Shown here piece by piece: positions 31,969 to 41,581 of a stretch of DNA of 61,022 nt (the first letter of the stretch is position 1; the number at the start of each line of letters is the position of its first letter). The notes under the pieces are model-generated. The model made no database searches, was not told the DNA's origin, and saw nothing but the letters and a program-made list of their open reading frames with translations. This DNA is from JAHITU01 sp964486155 (GTDB lineage: Bacteria > Patescibacteriota > Minisyncoccia > Phycocordibacterales > UBA12079). A program made the translations under genes and the position numbers. Where the stretch lies: NCBI GenBank assembly GCA_964486155.1, contig CAZAKQ010000003.1:1-61022 (forward strand). Direction: 5' to 3'.

Positions 31969-31999
31969 TTTTGGGGTAAAATTAAAGATATAAATAAAC

Positions 32000-32905
32000 A
32001 TGCAAAAATATAATTTTATAAAAAAAGATATTATTGATAATTTATCCCATCAAAAAAATCCACCTTTTAAACTTGTTGAAATATGTCATGATATCAATAC
32101 TAATTATTTAAAAAATAGATATCAAGTAGTGATAGTATTTATCAGAGCTGTATTAGATTACATCCCTCCAATTTTTGGATATAAAACAACTTCTCAAGTA
32201 TATAGTAATTTAAAAAAATATAAATCATTCAAAAAAGCTCTAGAAGGAGTAGATAAATCTACAAGAAATCTTGCTGATGATATATTACACAATCAAGCAA
32301 CTATTAATGAAATAATAAAAGTTGATAAACCCTCTTGTGATTTTGTTAGAGATAATTTAACTCTTATTCTTACCTCTGTTATAAATCAATTAGAAAAAAA
32401 AGATTTACGAACTACTTCTCTAAATCGATTAGAAAAAAAATATGAAAAACCTAAATCTCAAATCCAATTATTTGAAAAATATATAAAAAATATAAGAAAC
32501 TGGAAAAAAGAATTTATAAACAGCAAAGAAGTTTGGATTTATTCAAAAGATAATTTATACCAAATTCATCAACAAGATGATATTAAAGATTTTTCAGAGC
32601 CTTGGACTCAAGTTTGGTTCAATTCAAAAGGTTCTGGTAAATATTATATAGATTTAAAATATAATGGTAGCATCATAAAACAATTTCCAATGATTTATTT
32701 TGATGGGGGAAGAGAAAATATAATTATGCCAAAAATGGAAACTTCTTCAAAAACTAATTTCTGGGAAAATAAAGATATTTATGGAGGTCATTATAAAAAT
32801 GTTGCTTACTATATAATTAAAGATAGTATAGAGTACAACCTATCAAAACTTTTAGGTTCAAATATTGAAAAGATAATTAAAAAGTCTAATATTGAGATAA
32901 GATAA
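32000..32905 (+). CDS. Unknown 301-aa protein in the tRNA-Glu array
   Basis: Soluble, with two parts. A helical N-terminal half contains VVIVFIRAVLDYIPPIFG, LADDILHNQATINEI and a leucine-rich helix. The C-terminal half is more mixed, with WTQVWFNSKGSGKYYIDLKYNG and GGHYKNVAYYIIKDSIEYNL. I do not recognise a family. The gene lies between the true tRNA-Glu end and a degenerate copy of that end (33157-33187), as a cargo gene of an integrated element would. No Shine-Dalgarno is seen. It could be an accessory or defence protein, but nothing in the sequence proves that. Confidence 0.65.
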   Translation: MQKYNFIKKDIIDNLSHQKNPPFKLVEICHDINTNYLKNRYQVVIVFIRAVLDYIPPIFGYKTTSQVYSNLKKYKSFKKALEGVDKSTRNLADDILHNQATINEIIKVDKPSCDFVRDNLTLILTSVINQLEKKDLRTTSLNRLEKKYEKPKSQIQLFEKYIKNIRNWKKEFINSKEVWIYSKDNLYQIHQQDDIKDFSEPWTQVWFNSKGSGKYYIDLKYNGSIIKQFPMIYFDGGRENIIMPKMETSSKTNFWENKDIYGGHYKNVAYYIIKDSIEYNLSKLLGSNIEKIIKKSNIEIR

Positions 32906-33772
32906 TTTATATAAATAAAACAAAAAACTACCGTCTAGTAACGGTTTCTATTTCTGATAAAATTAGCAAAAATAGGTAGAGGGGTTTGTTTTAGTATGAT
33001 AGATAAGCTATATACAAACTTTTTGCTAATTTTTTATAATTAATATTATTTGGAATTTTCTTTTTTAATTCAGTATAACAAGAATACTTGAGCCAAGGAT
33101 TTTTTTTCGAACAATAACGCTGAAATATTAGGTCTCTTTCATTCTGTGGTTCTAAAGTTCGAGAGTTGTCCCGATAGGGTTCACAAATTTAAAAAACTCA
33201 GTCTTTTGACTGGGTTTTTTAAATTCTAGTGAATCCCCTGTGTGGGATAGTCGAAAGTCAGAAGAAAATTCGAGATTTTCTGAGACGGGGTCGAGAACAC
33301 TTTGTAAAATTTGAGTTTACGAAAAATTTTACTTAGTGATTCGTGACCGACTCCCGGTAGGGTCACAAATCGCCAAAGAGCAAATAGTTTTGCTCTTTGG
33401 CGATTTGTGAAGGCGGAGGCCTATTTTTACGACCTATTAGAGAGTAAAAAAGCTGAGCCGAGGTCACGAACACTTAGATATTTTAAGTCCGTAAGGACGA
33501 AAAAAATATTTAGTGATTCGGGACACAAGTAAACTCAGTATGCAAAGCACTCAATTAACTCAACTAAAGAATCAAAGCGAATGCTTTGATTTTTTATATT
33601 TTGGTAGACCCTACTGGGAGCCGAAAGACGGAGGCTGCGAAGCCATATTTTTCAGAAAGAAAAATATGCAGTCGAGTCCGGGCAGGAGCCACTTGATAAA
33701 ATATAAGTGAACTTGTGAACGAAATATTTTATCTTAGTGAGCTGACGCCGAATCTTCCGGTAGGGTCACAAA
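32906..33772 (+). repeat. tRNA-Glu tail array with foldback hairpins
   Basis: No credible gene. Direct copies of the tRNA-Glu 3' end lie at 33157-33187 (degenerate), 33348-33366 (19 of 19 bases identical, cgactcccggtagggtcac) and 33757-33769 (13 of 13 identical). Inverted copies lie near 33231-33253, 33402-33422 and 33603-33624. After each direct copy comes a terminator-like hairpin, for example 33191-33223 and the 21-bp stem at 33364-33409. Before each comes an AT-stem hairpin of the form cactt...agtg (33298-33338, 33471-33513, 33691-33739). The frame open at 33513-33710 is an artefact. Confidence 0.8.
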
Positions 33773-33869
33773 AACTCAAATATCTTTACTTTTTAAACTT
33801 TTTAGTTTATATTTTTTGTAGAAGAAGTAACAGTTAATTTAAACTTCAAACCCAAAAAGGAGCCCTTTT

Positions 33870-34298
33870 ATGAAAATCTTACTTATTTTTATACAAAGAA
33901 CTTCACCCTTAATACTTGAAGCATTGGAAAAAATGCAGGAAAAAGCATCTTCCATTGGTGTTAATACAGGTGAATCAACAATCACCGTCTCAAACAAAAA
34001 CTTAGGTAGTTATAAACTGACCCTATCATTAACAAACAACACCCAAGTTAGAGTTAATGTTCCTGGAAAAAGTGATGTAAATTTTGCTGGTGTTGCCGCT
34101 TTAAAATCAGTTCAAATGCAACGCACGAAAAAACCCAGTGGTAAAGATGATGGGTTTATTGGAGAAATACCGTATAAAGGAGGTTTATGTTTCAACAAAG
34201 ACGGATATTCTGTACAAGTGTCTTACAGCGGGGGAACTCAGAATGAAGATGTGGAAATTGCAAAAGTCGGAATTAGTGAAATGATGTTTTTAGTATAA
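33870..34298 (+). CDS. Unknown 142-aa protein
   Basis: Soluble and probably beta-rich in the middle (STITVSNKNLGSYKLTLSLTNNTQVRVNVPGKSDVNF) with a glycine-rich C-terminal part (SVQVSYSGGTQNED). A helix near the N-terminus (SPLILEALEKMQEKASS). No family recognised. The start is supported by aaaggagc about 7 nt upstream of the ATG. It lies just beyond the last tRNA-Glu tail and is followed by a hairpin with T run at 34325-34376. Confidence 0.65.
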   Translation: MKILLIFIQRTSPLILEALEKMQEKASSIGVNTGESTITVSNKNLGSYKLTLSLTNNTQVRVNVPGKSDVNFAGVAALKSVQMQRTKKPSGKDDGFIGEIPYKGGLCFNKDGYSVQVSYSGGTQNEDVEIAKVGISEMMFLV

Positions 34299-34324
34299 TT
34301 TATTATTTCAAAACATAGCCAATA

Positions 34325-34376
34325 AATCACTTAATGAAAAATCGCTCAGCGACTTTATCGTTAAGTGGTTTTTCTA
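34325..34376 (+). terminator. Terminator after the 142-aa gene
   Basis: A long stem with arms cacttaa/ttaagtg and an inner tcgctcagcga is followed by a T run. Confidence 0.7.
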
Positions 34377-34494
34377 TTCCCTACCTAACAAACAAAAGAT
34401 AAAGATTTTATTACAAAACTTATATAAGTTTATATGTTTATAGTAGATAAAAACAAATGTATAAATTTTTACAATAAAAAATAAGGAGAGTAAA

Positions 34495-34527
34495 ATGTGT
34501 GAAGAACATCCATTTTCACATCATTAG
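34495..34527 (+). CDS. Tiny SD-led ORF, MCEEHPFSHH
   Basis: A ten-codon frame with a strong Shine-Dalgarno (aaggag, 34482-34487) 7 nt before its ATG. Its stop codon is the first base pair of a terminator hairpin. The peptide has one Cys and three His. No gene on the same strand follows, so it is not an obvious leader peptide. It may be a micropeptide gene, a relic of a small SD-led gene, or chance. A TATAAA/TACAAT box lies 20-30 bp ahead. Confidence 0.4.
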   Translation: MCEEHPFSHH

Positions 34528-34552
34528 TAGCAATCCGATTGCTACTATTTTT
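34525..34552 (+). terminator. Terminator of the tiny ORF
   Basis: tagtagcaat-ccg-attgctacta followed by tttttc. It overlaps the TAG stop of the ten-codon frame. Confidence 0.75.
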
Positions 34553-34598
34553 CGGAATTAAGGTATAGACATTGGGTGTCTGTGCCTGTAATTTTACG

Positions 34599-36233
34599 TT
34601 ATTTTCTTAATTTTTGTTCTATTGAATATAAAATAGAATTTATTTCTTCATTCTTTAATAGTTTAAGAGTAATGAACCAAGCAATAATTCCCATTACTCC
34701 AGATAATAAACCTTGTAAGAAAATTCCTACTAAAGTATTTATGTTAAAAATGTCATCCCAAATTTTTAGTGAGAAATAAGCTATTATCCCCATTATTAAA
34801 GAAGCTACACAAATCTGAAAAAAAGATCTTGATAAATCTTTTAATAAATATTGAAAATCTTTTTGGATGAAGAAATAAAGTAAAAACATATTTAATATAA
34901 CAGCGATAGCAAAACTAAGGGGCAAAATAATTACTTGAATATCAGAAATATCTTCTATCTTTAATAAATAACCTAAACCTGTTAACAAAATAGGGGTAGT
35001 TGTAAAAATCCATTTAAACAAAAAAACTAAAATAACAGTAAAAATAGAAGAAAAAATATTTATCAATACAGGTCTTTTAGTTATCCCAGCTGCATAATAA
35101 CCTCGTATAAAAAACAAAACTAGAGATTGAGCTGGAATAGAAATAGCAAAAATTGCTAAACAAGCAGCAGTCAAACGAGTATCTATCCAAGTAAATTCCC
35201 CTGAACCTAAAACCGTTCTTACAATCTGAGCCCTCAAAACAAACAGCAATACCATAGCAAAAATAGTCCAAAATAAAATATGTCTAGCCGTTATTCCTAT
35301 TTGTCGCATAAATTCACTTTTTTTATTTATTGATATTTTAGACAATAAAGGAAAAGCTGCTGTAGTATAACTTACTCCAATTATGGTTAATGGAATAGAC
35401 TGTAAAGCAAAAGCAAAATTAAAAATGGCAATAGACCCTTCTTTTAAATAAGAAGCTATTGAAAATAATATTAAAACAGCTATACTACTTGAAGAAACAG
35501 CTAAGGTTCTAGGTAAAGATAATTTAACTATATCTTTTATTTTATTTATGTTTATCTTATGAGTAAATTGGGGGATAAAGTTTAATCTATAAATAGAAGG
35601 TAATTGTATTATTAAATGCAAGAAAGCTCCTGTAATAACCCCTACGGCTAGCCCAGAAATCCCCCACAAAGGATAATAAAACAATATTCCGATAATAATA
35701 CCTATATTATATAGAAGTGGACTTAAAGCATAAACATAAAATTTATTTTTAGTTTGAATAATACTAGTAAAGAAATTAGATAGTCCTAAAAGAATCGGAG
35801 ACAAGAGCATTATTCTAGAAAGATTTATAACTTGATTTGAAGTATCTGTTCCAAAACCACTAAAAATAATAGGGATTATTTTGGGTATAAGAAAAAAAGC
35901 TATAACTGAAACAAATAAAATTAAAACCAAAAAGACAGAAAAAATCTCACTCATTAAGTTTTTAGCCTCTTCGTCATTTTTTTCTTTTGATAAGATAGGA
36001 ATTAAAACAGAAACTGAAACAATTGAAGCTACTATAATAAAAATAAAATCAGGAATTCTGAAAGCAGAATAGTAAATATCTAAAGTTTCTCCGGCACCAA
36101 ATGTATGAGCCAAAATCCGATCTCTTAACAAAGCCAATAATTGAGATAAAAAAGCAGAAAAACCTAAAATATAAGCGGCCTTATGCAGACCGCTTATATC
36201 TTTGTCTAAGAAATTAAATACTCGTTTTATCAT
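34599..36233 (-). CDS. murJ: Lipid II flippase MurJ
   Basis: A 544-aa membrane protein of the MOP superfamily that moves lipid II across the membrane for peptidoglycan synthesis. Fourteen or so hydrophobic segments; the first has the typical AAYILGFSAFLSQLLALLRDRILAHTFG with the conserved arginines near RDR, and SAFRIPDFIF follows. The length is normal. It lies downstream of the O-antigen-ligase-like gene on the same strand. Confidence 0.93.
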   Translation of the reverse strand: MIKRVFNFLDKDISGLHKAAYILGFSAFLSQLLALLRDRILAHTFGAGETLDIYYSAFRIPDFIFIIVASIVSVSVLIPILSKEKNDEEAKNLMSEIFSVFLVLILFVSVIAFFLIPKIIPIIFSGFGTDTSNQVINLSRIMLLSPILLGLSNFFTSIIQTKNKFYVYALSPLLYNIGIIIGILFYYPLWGISGLAVGVITGAFLHLIIQLPSIYRLNFIPQFTHKININKIKDIVKLSLPRTLAVSSSSIAVLILFSIASYLKEGSIAIFNFAFALQSIPLTIIGVSYTTAAFPLLSKISINKKSEFMRQIGITARHILFWTIFAMVLLFVLRAQIVRTVLGSGEFTWIDTRLTAACLAIFAISIPAQSLVLFFIRGYYAAGITKRPVLINIFSSIFTVILVFLFKWIFTTTPILLTGLGYLLKIEDISDIQVIILPLSFAIAVILNMFLLYFFIQKDFQYLLKDLSRSFFQICVASLIMGIIAYFSLKIWDDIFNINTLVGIFLQGLLSGVMGIIAWFITLKLLKNEEINSILYSIEQKLRK

Positions 36234-36325
36234 ATTTTAGAAATTAGAAATTAGATTTTAGGTAATTAGAAACAAATTTTGTAGAACAAAATTTATTTGT
36301 TTTAATATTCTAGTGTTCTTGTGCC

Positions 36326-36343
36326 TGCCTACCGATAGGCAGA
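36326..36343. repeat. GC palindrome ctgcctaccgataggcag
   Basis: One of the second class of GC-rich palindromes; relatives lie at 9354-9371, 12939-12958, about 44404-44432 and about 49905-49930. It sits between murJ and the TPR gene. Confidence 0.6.
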
Positions 36344-36346
36344 TTT

Positions 36347-38761
36347 TTATGATTCTAGTTCTTCTTCAGTAGTTTCTTCTCCATCTTCAGCTTCTTCTTC
36401 GTTTTCACTTTCTTCTTCTACCTCTTCTTCTATTGGAGTAGGAAGAGTTTGTTGTTGGAATCCAGCAAAAGGATTTCTTCCTTCTTTTATATTTTCTAAA
36501 ATTTTATCTATATTTGTATCGTTAGGGTTTAAAATTTTTAAATCTTGGAATTGACCTATAGCTTTATCTCGTTGACCAATTTCATTATAAGTTAAAGCTA
36601 ATAAATATTTAGCATCTGAATAATAAGGACTTAATACAACTGCTCTCTCTAGAAAAGCTTGAGCTTTTTTATAATCTCGTTCTTCATAATTTAAAGCCCC
36701 TAACTGAAGGAACACCTGAGGATCATTTGGAGAAACTGAAGCTAGTGCTTCAATTATTTGTATTGCTTGTTCTTTATTACCAGCATTCAGTTCTAATTGG
36801 GATAACAAGTAATAAGCATTTGAATAATTTTGTTTCATTTGAATTGAAATTCCAATATACTCCTTAGCTTTTTCTAAATCTCCTTTAGTAATTTCTAAAT
36901 TAGCTAAATTCAGAACTAATAACGGACTCTTTGGATTTAAACGAATAGCTTGAGAATAAGCTTGGAAAGCCTTATCATAAGCTCCTTCTATTTGTAAAGG
37001 AGCTACAGCTCCGTAAACTTTAGCTAAAGAATTCCAATTTTGATAATTACTTTGATCTAACAAAATAGCTTGTTGAGCACTTCCTATAGTAGCCGAAAAA
37101 ATCGCTTGAAATTGTTCTTGTAACTGTTCTTGACTAACATCTTTTTGATTAAACACATTTTGCAATTGTATTAGATTTAAATCAGTCAAATTTCTAAAAT
37201 AAAGATCATTTGGATAAACAGTAGCAGCTTTAACTAATGAATTGTATCCTTTATTAAAATCCTGATCTATATTAATAGCTTTTGAAGCTTGATTAAATTG
37301 AATTGAAGCATAAACTTTTTTAGAAAATAAAAATGTTCCAAAAGCAGTAGTTCCTAAAATAACTACCATTAAAATAATAAATACTATTAATCTTGGTTTT
37401 GATTGATTAAAAGAAATCCTTCTCACTTTTATTAAGTTTTCTTTTTTTAAGAAAGCTATTAAAATTCCTAAAATTGAGAATGTTAGGCCTAAAATAACTA
37501 TCCCTGGAACATAAAAAATGAAAAATAAAATTAAATACAAACTCAGGCTAAATAAAGACAATATAACGAAATGATCAAGTTTGTTATAATAAGAGGATTT
37601 TATTAATTTAAATCCAAGATAAAGAATTGATCCAATAAACAACAACCATGCTAAGAAACCTACTGAACCTACTGTTGCTAGCGAAGACAATATAAAACCT
37701 GCTCCTGAATTAAAATCAGTATTCCAAAATTGAGTAAGAGCTATTTCTTGAGGTTTATGTAAAATCCATTGATTAATAAATTTACTTGGTCCTGCTCCTA
37801 GAATTAAATCTGTGCCTAAAGTAGATTTACCTATATCTAATGTACTTGAAATTGTAGGGCGTACTTCTATATTAGAAATACCAAAAGTTTGGGGTAAAAA
37901 TCCTGTTATTTGCCCTGGTAACAATATAAATAATAAAGTTATTATAAAAACATAGGAAGAAGGATTTTTATATAATTTTTTGAAGTTAAATCCATTTTCA
38001 GTTTTATTTAAGAAAAAATTATAAATAACTAAAAACAAAGAAATTAACATTAAAAATATCCAAACTAAATTAAAATTAATTAATGAAATAAATAATAAAG
38101 ATATTATTAATAATACCAAGCTAGTAATTTTAATAATTTTATTTTTATTTAAATATTCATTAGCTATTAATGTAATAATTACAATCAATCCCAAAAAAAC
38201 TCCTAATTCATTCCAAGTTCCAACCAAATTAGAAATATTAGAGTTTAAAAGCCCTAAAGATAAAAAATTTGGCCCTAAAAATAATCTTAACAAATGCACC
38301 AACATCATCAGGAAGGCTGATAAAATTAAACTTATATAAAAGAAAAATACCTTTCTCCTAGAGTTAAAAGATTTAGCCGTAAAAAACAACAACATAAACA
38401 AGGCTAGGATCATAGCAAAAGAACTTGTTTCAAATCCATAACCAATTAATCCCGCCATTTTAGACCCTGAAAAAAAAGCTGATAGTAAATAAGTCAAAGG
38501 AATTAAATAAGCGGATATTACTAAAAGATTTTTAGAAACAAAAAAATCTCTATTTTTAATTCTATCAATTATCCACATTAAAAATAATAAAATTACTCCT
38601 AAGAACAAAATTATATTTTTACTTGCCACGAAGGAAATTAAATTTACAGGAATAATAAAAATAGGCAAAAGAAAAGCCATGGCTATTCCAATTATAAGTG
38701 AAATTTTATTCATAAAAAATCCTTGCTTATCTATATCTATAGTTGTGTTTGATGTATCCAT
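36347..38761 (-). CDS. O-antigen-ligase-like membrane protein with TPR domain
   Basis: An 804-aa protein. Eleven or more hydrophobic segments cover residues 15-480, with a Wzy/ligase-like outward loop around 320-360 (GAGPSKFINQWILHKPQEIALTQ). This is followed by at least four TPR units (about 570-760, for example YDKAFQAYSQAIRLNPKSPL and YKKAQAFLERAVVLSPYYSDA) and a Glu-rich tail. It probably joins or polymerises a surface glycan. Met17 (MNKISLI) is an alternative start. Confidence 0.82.
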   Translation of the reverse strand: MDTSNTTIDIDKQGFFMNKISLIIGIAMAFLLPIFIIPVNLISFVASKNIILFLGVILLFLMWIIDRIKNRDFFVSKNLLVISAYLIPLTYLLSAFFSGSKMAGLIGYGFETSSFAMILALFMLLFFTAKSFNSRRKVFFFYISLILSAFLMMLVHLLRLFLGPNFLSLGLLNSNISNLVGTWNELGVFLGLIVIITLIANEYLNKNKIIKITSLVLLIISLLFISLINFNLVWIFLMLISLFLVIYNFFLNKTENGFNFKKLYKNPSSYVFIITLLFILLPGQITGFLPQTFGISNIEVRPTISSTLDIGKSTLGTDLILGAGPSKFINQWILHKPQEIALTQFWNTDFNSGAGFILSSLATVGSVGFLAWLLFIGSILYLGFKLIKSSYYNKLDHFVILSLFSLSLYLILFFIFYVPGIVILGLTFSILGILIAFLKKENLIKVRRISFNQSKPRLIVFIILMVVILGTTAFGTFLFSKKVYASIQFNQASKAINIDQDFNKGYNSLVKAATVYPNDLYFRNLTDLNLIQLQNVFNQKDVSQEQLQEQFQAIFSATIGSAQQAILLDQSNYQNWNSLAKVYGAVAPLQIEGAYDKAFQAYSQAIRLNPKSPLLVLNLANLEITKGDLEKAKEYIGISIQMKQNYSNAYYLLSQLELNAGNKEQAIQIIEALASVSPNDPQVFLQLGALNYEERDYKKAQAFLERAVVLSPYYSDAKYLLALTYNEIGQRDKAIGQFQDLKILNPNDTNIDKILENIKEGRNPFAGFQQQTLPTPIEEEVEEESENEEEAEDGEETTEEELES

Positions 38762-39005
38762 AATTATATTTAGTCAAAAGTTTATAAAAAAATAAAAAAA
38801 ATTTACTCTATATTTTTTAAATCATACCTATTAAACTTTCAACTTATCGTTATTAATGTTAATAATAATTTATTATATATATTATACACTTTTTTATATA
38901 CAAGTAACAATAAACAACCTGTGAATAAGTTAATATTTTTTAAATAAACTAAAAATAGCTTACTAAAAATAATCTTCAGTAAATAATTTTAACTTTTTAT
39001 GAATA
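38762..39005. promoter_or_regulatory. AT-rich gap upstream of the O-antigen-ligase-like gene
   Basis: A 244-bp stretch without a gene. A TTGACTAAATATAAT word lies just before the ATG at 38761 and may supply a promoter. I see no clear hairpin here for the exported gene ending at 39006. Confidence 0.35.
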
Positions 39006-40079
39006 TTAAATTATTTCTTCTTTAATCACTCCCTCCAACTCTTTAAGTAAGGAATTAACCATTTCTTGCAAATCATTAATTTGTTGTTCTATTGAAGTAA
39101 TTAGTTTTTGTTTATCTATTGAAAAGGATTGATTTACTTCTTCATTCTGTACTGAATTAAGTTGATTAAGTTGTTCTCTTGTCTTAGGCCCTACTATTCC
39201 ATAACCTGTAGTAGTTGGTGTTCCTTCACATACAATATTGTATTTACATTGGAAAGCTTTAACTGCGGTTTCTGTTACTGTTCCATAATAACCTGTATCC
39301 CATGGATGTTTAAATAGATTTAAAGTTCTTAATAATTTTTGTAATTTTAAAGTTTCGTTGTTGGTTTGTCCTTTGTTTAGATTATTTGTGAAAGTGTAAA
39401 TTAATTGTTGATTAACTAGATCACTTTGCTCTTCACGAAGACTAGAAGAAACCGGCAAAATTTTACTTTGTTCATCTTCATCATGATAAACTACTGTTCC
39501 ATCTGCATAGATTGTTTGCATTCTTGATATTAGATGTTTTGGAGTTGGGATAGTTCCTGTAAATATTCCTCCTTGATCTATTAATACACAAATAGCGTCA
39601 GCCCCTGAACCAGAAACTAAATATCCAGAGCTACAAGTAGCCGAACCACAAGTAGGAAATGAATTATATGTACTAGTATGATCAATCAATGTGCAAAGAT
39701 CCGTGCAATCTGTAGTAGCAGAAGGTCTAATAGTATATATTCCTGAATCAGCAGGTAAAGTAGCATAACTTGTACCTGCTGTAATATTTTCTGAACAAGC
39801 CACTACAGATCCATCTTTAGAAATTTGCATTGATTTAACTGTGCTGTCTGAGGAACCGACTTTAAAATCTGAAGCTGGATTAGTTACTGTAAATACACCA
39901 ACATCAAATGAAATTTCTTCTGATGTAGACCCATTAAAGATAATCATATCAGCTATAGTTTGACCAAAAGTTACATCTGCAATAGTCATGTCTGAACCAG
40001 CCACAAAATCATTTGTGGCAGACATGACAAACAAAGGAAATAAAAATATTGTTAAAATTGTTGATTTAAAAAATTTCAT
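39006..40079 (-). CDS. Exported protein with peptidoglycan-binding domain
   Basis: A 357-aa protein with a signal peptide (MKFFKSTILTIFLFPLFVMSA), a beta-rich N-terminal region ending in a cysteine-rich stretch (CTDLCTLIDHT, SATCSSGYL), and a PG_binding_1-like domain at about residues 245-305 (LKLQKLLRTLNLF, GYYGTVTETAVKAFQCKYNI). The ending is a coiled coil. It is probably attached to the cell wall, and it lies downstream of two surface repeat proteins on the same strand. Confidence 0.85.
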   Translation of the reverse strand: MKFFKSTILTIFLFPLFVMSATNDFVAGSDMTIADVTFGQTIADMIIFNGSTSEEISFDVGVFTVTNPASDFKVGSSDSTVKSMQISKDGSVVACSENITAGTSYATLPADSGIYTIRPSATTDCTDLCTLIDHTSTYNSFPTCGSATCSSGYLVSGSGADAICVLIDQGGIFTGTIPTPKHLISRMQTIYADGTVVYHDEDEQSKILPVSSSLREEQSDLVNQQLIYTFTNNLNKGQTNNETLKLQKLLRTLNLFKHPWDTGYYGTVTETAVKAFQCKYNIVCEGTPTTTGYGIVGPKTREQLNQLNSVQNEEVNQSFSIDKQKLITSIEQQINDLQEMVNSLLKELEGVIKEEII

Positions 40080-40130
40080 ATTTTATTTTTAATTTAATTT
40101 TTTAACAAAAAATTAAACTTTTAGTTATTT

Positions 40131-41543
40131 CTAAAAACAAGCCGTTGTAGGTGCATGTAATTGCATATCCACTCCAGCTCCATTACAAAAACAATAATAA
40201 TCAGAAGTGTCATTATAAAAAAGAACACCTTCAGGAAAATCTGAACCACAAGGATCTGCAGTGACTTGGTCTGCTCGAATTCCTCCATCAACATCTAGTT
40301 TAGTCGCTGGAGAAGTTGTTCCTATTCCTATGTTTCCTTTAAAATAATTATCTCCACTTCCTGATGAATAGATACTCCCTGATGTTTTTATTTGAGTAAC
40401 ATTTGAATTTCCTAACATAACTTGATTAGAAATATCAGGTTCAGCATCGTATCCTATAGCTGTTGAGTTTGAATAAACAAATTGAGGAGTTAATGTAAAA
40501 ATTCCTGTTCCTTCATCTGTTATTTGTTCTTTTATATATTGGAGAGTATTAACGTCAATTATTTTCCAATATTCAGTATTAGAATTTAATCCTGACGGTA
40601 AAGAACCAGTCGAAGTTGGTTTTAAATTTATATAAGTATTATTAGCTCCAAATCCATGATCAGTGATAGTTACTTGATTTAAAACAGGAGTTACTGTTTC
40701 TACATCTTTTGCGTTAACTGTATCTTCTACAAAAGAAGTAAAAGCCAAACTTCCAATAGCAGTATTATAATTGCCATCATTATTTTGTCCTGCATAATGC
40801 CCTACTACAGTTTGATAAAGTCCTGTATTGAAATAACCGGAGTAAACTCCCAAAGCAACTTGAGAACCTCCAGCATTTGAACGACCTGCAAAATAACCTA
40901 CAGCAACTTGATTTTCTTCCAAATTATATGAACCAGCATTAACTCCAATAGTTGTTTGTTTATCCCCTATATTTTTATAAGCAGCATGATGGCCTATTGC
41001 AGTTTGATTATTTCCTATATTTTCTTGTCCTGCATTAAGACCAACAACAGTTTGAAAAGTTCCTATATTTTGATAACCTGCGTAAGAACCTATAGCTGTT
41101 TGATAATCCTGCGTATTTTGATATCCAGCAGATTCTCCGATTGATGTTGAATAATCTGTATCTGTTCCTGCATTTTTACCTAATTTTGTAGAATAACTAG
41201 AAGTCCATAATTTTATAAAATCCTCTCCTCCAAATTTAATCACTTGATCATTAGGAATATTTATAGAACCATTTATGTCTAATTTATAATTTGGTGTTGT
41301 AGTTCCAACCCCAATCCTCCCATTAACAGAATCAACATAAAAAGTATCAGTGTCTACAGTTAAATCAGTTGATATTGTAGTAGTAGCTAAAGTTGAAGCT
41401 CCTGTCACAGTCAATGTTCCTTCAGTATTAATATTTTCATTAATTGTTGTGGCTGCTGTTACTAACGTAAATACAAACAGAAATGTAATAGTTATTGAGA
41501 GTAAAATAGACAGAGGACCTTTATTGTGATTGATTTTTTTCAT
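40131..41543 (-). CDS. Exported surface repeat protein (paralog A)
   Basis: A 470-aa protein with a signal peptide-like start (SILLSITITFLFVFTLVTAA), a stalk segment (TLTVTGASTLATTTISTDL), then about ten repeats of 14-16 residues of the form QTAIGSYAGYQNIG, like the head repeats of YadA-type adhesins and some tail fibres. An insert of about 60 residues near 265-330 interrupts them. After IGIGTTSPATKLDVDGG comes a short cysteine-containing end (CFCNGAGVD). It shares its first 50 residues and the SPATKLDVDG segment with the upstream paralog. Confidence 0.83.
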   Translation of the reverse strand: MKKINHNKGPLSILLSITITFLFVFTLVTAATTINENINTEGTLTVTGASTLATTTISTDLTVDTDTFYVDSVNGRIGVGTTTPNYKLDINGSINIPNDQVIKFGGEDFIKLWTSSYSTKLGKNAGTDTDYSTSIGESAGYQNTQDYQTAIGSYAGYQNIGTFQTVVGLNAGQENIGNNQTAIGHHAAYKNIGDKQTTIGVNAGSYNLEENQVAVGYFAGRSNAGGSQVALGVYSGYFNTGLYQTVVGHYAGQNNDGNYNTAIGSLAFTSFVEDTVNAKDVETVTPVLNQVTITDHGFGANNTYINLKPTSTGSLPSGLNSNTEYWKIIDVNTLQYIKEQITDEGTGIFTLTPQFVYSNSTAIGYDAEPDISNQVMLGNSNVTQIKTSGSIYSSGSGDNYFKGNIGIGTTSPATKLDVDGGIRADQVTADPCGSDFPEGVLFYNDTSDYYCFCNGAGVDMQLHAPTTACF

Positions 41544-41581
41544 TTTTTTAATGTTTATATTTTTAAAGATAATTTATTGAT

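Noticed and set aside
33513..33710. 65-aa open frame in the tRNA-Glu array
   Set aside because: It runs through hairpins and inverted tail copies and has no ribosome site; composition follows the repeats.
31826..33772. CRISPR array at the tRNA-Glu repeats
   Set aside because: Repeats are tRNA tails of unequal similarity, spacers are 180-1250 bp long and contain hairpins, and no cas genes are near.
32906..33772. Integron attC-type array
   Set aside because: The typical attC core sites and an integron integrase are absent; the repeated part is the tRNA end itself.
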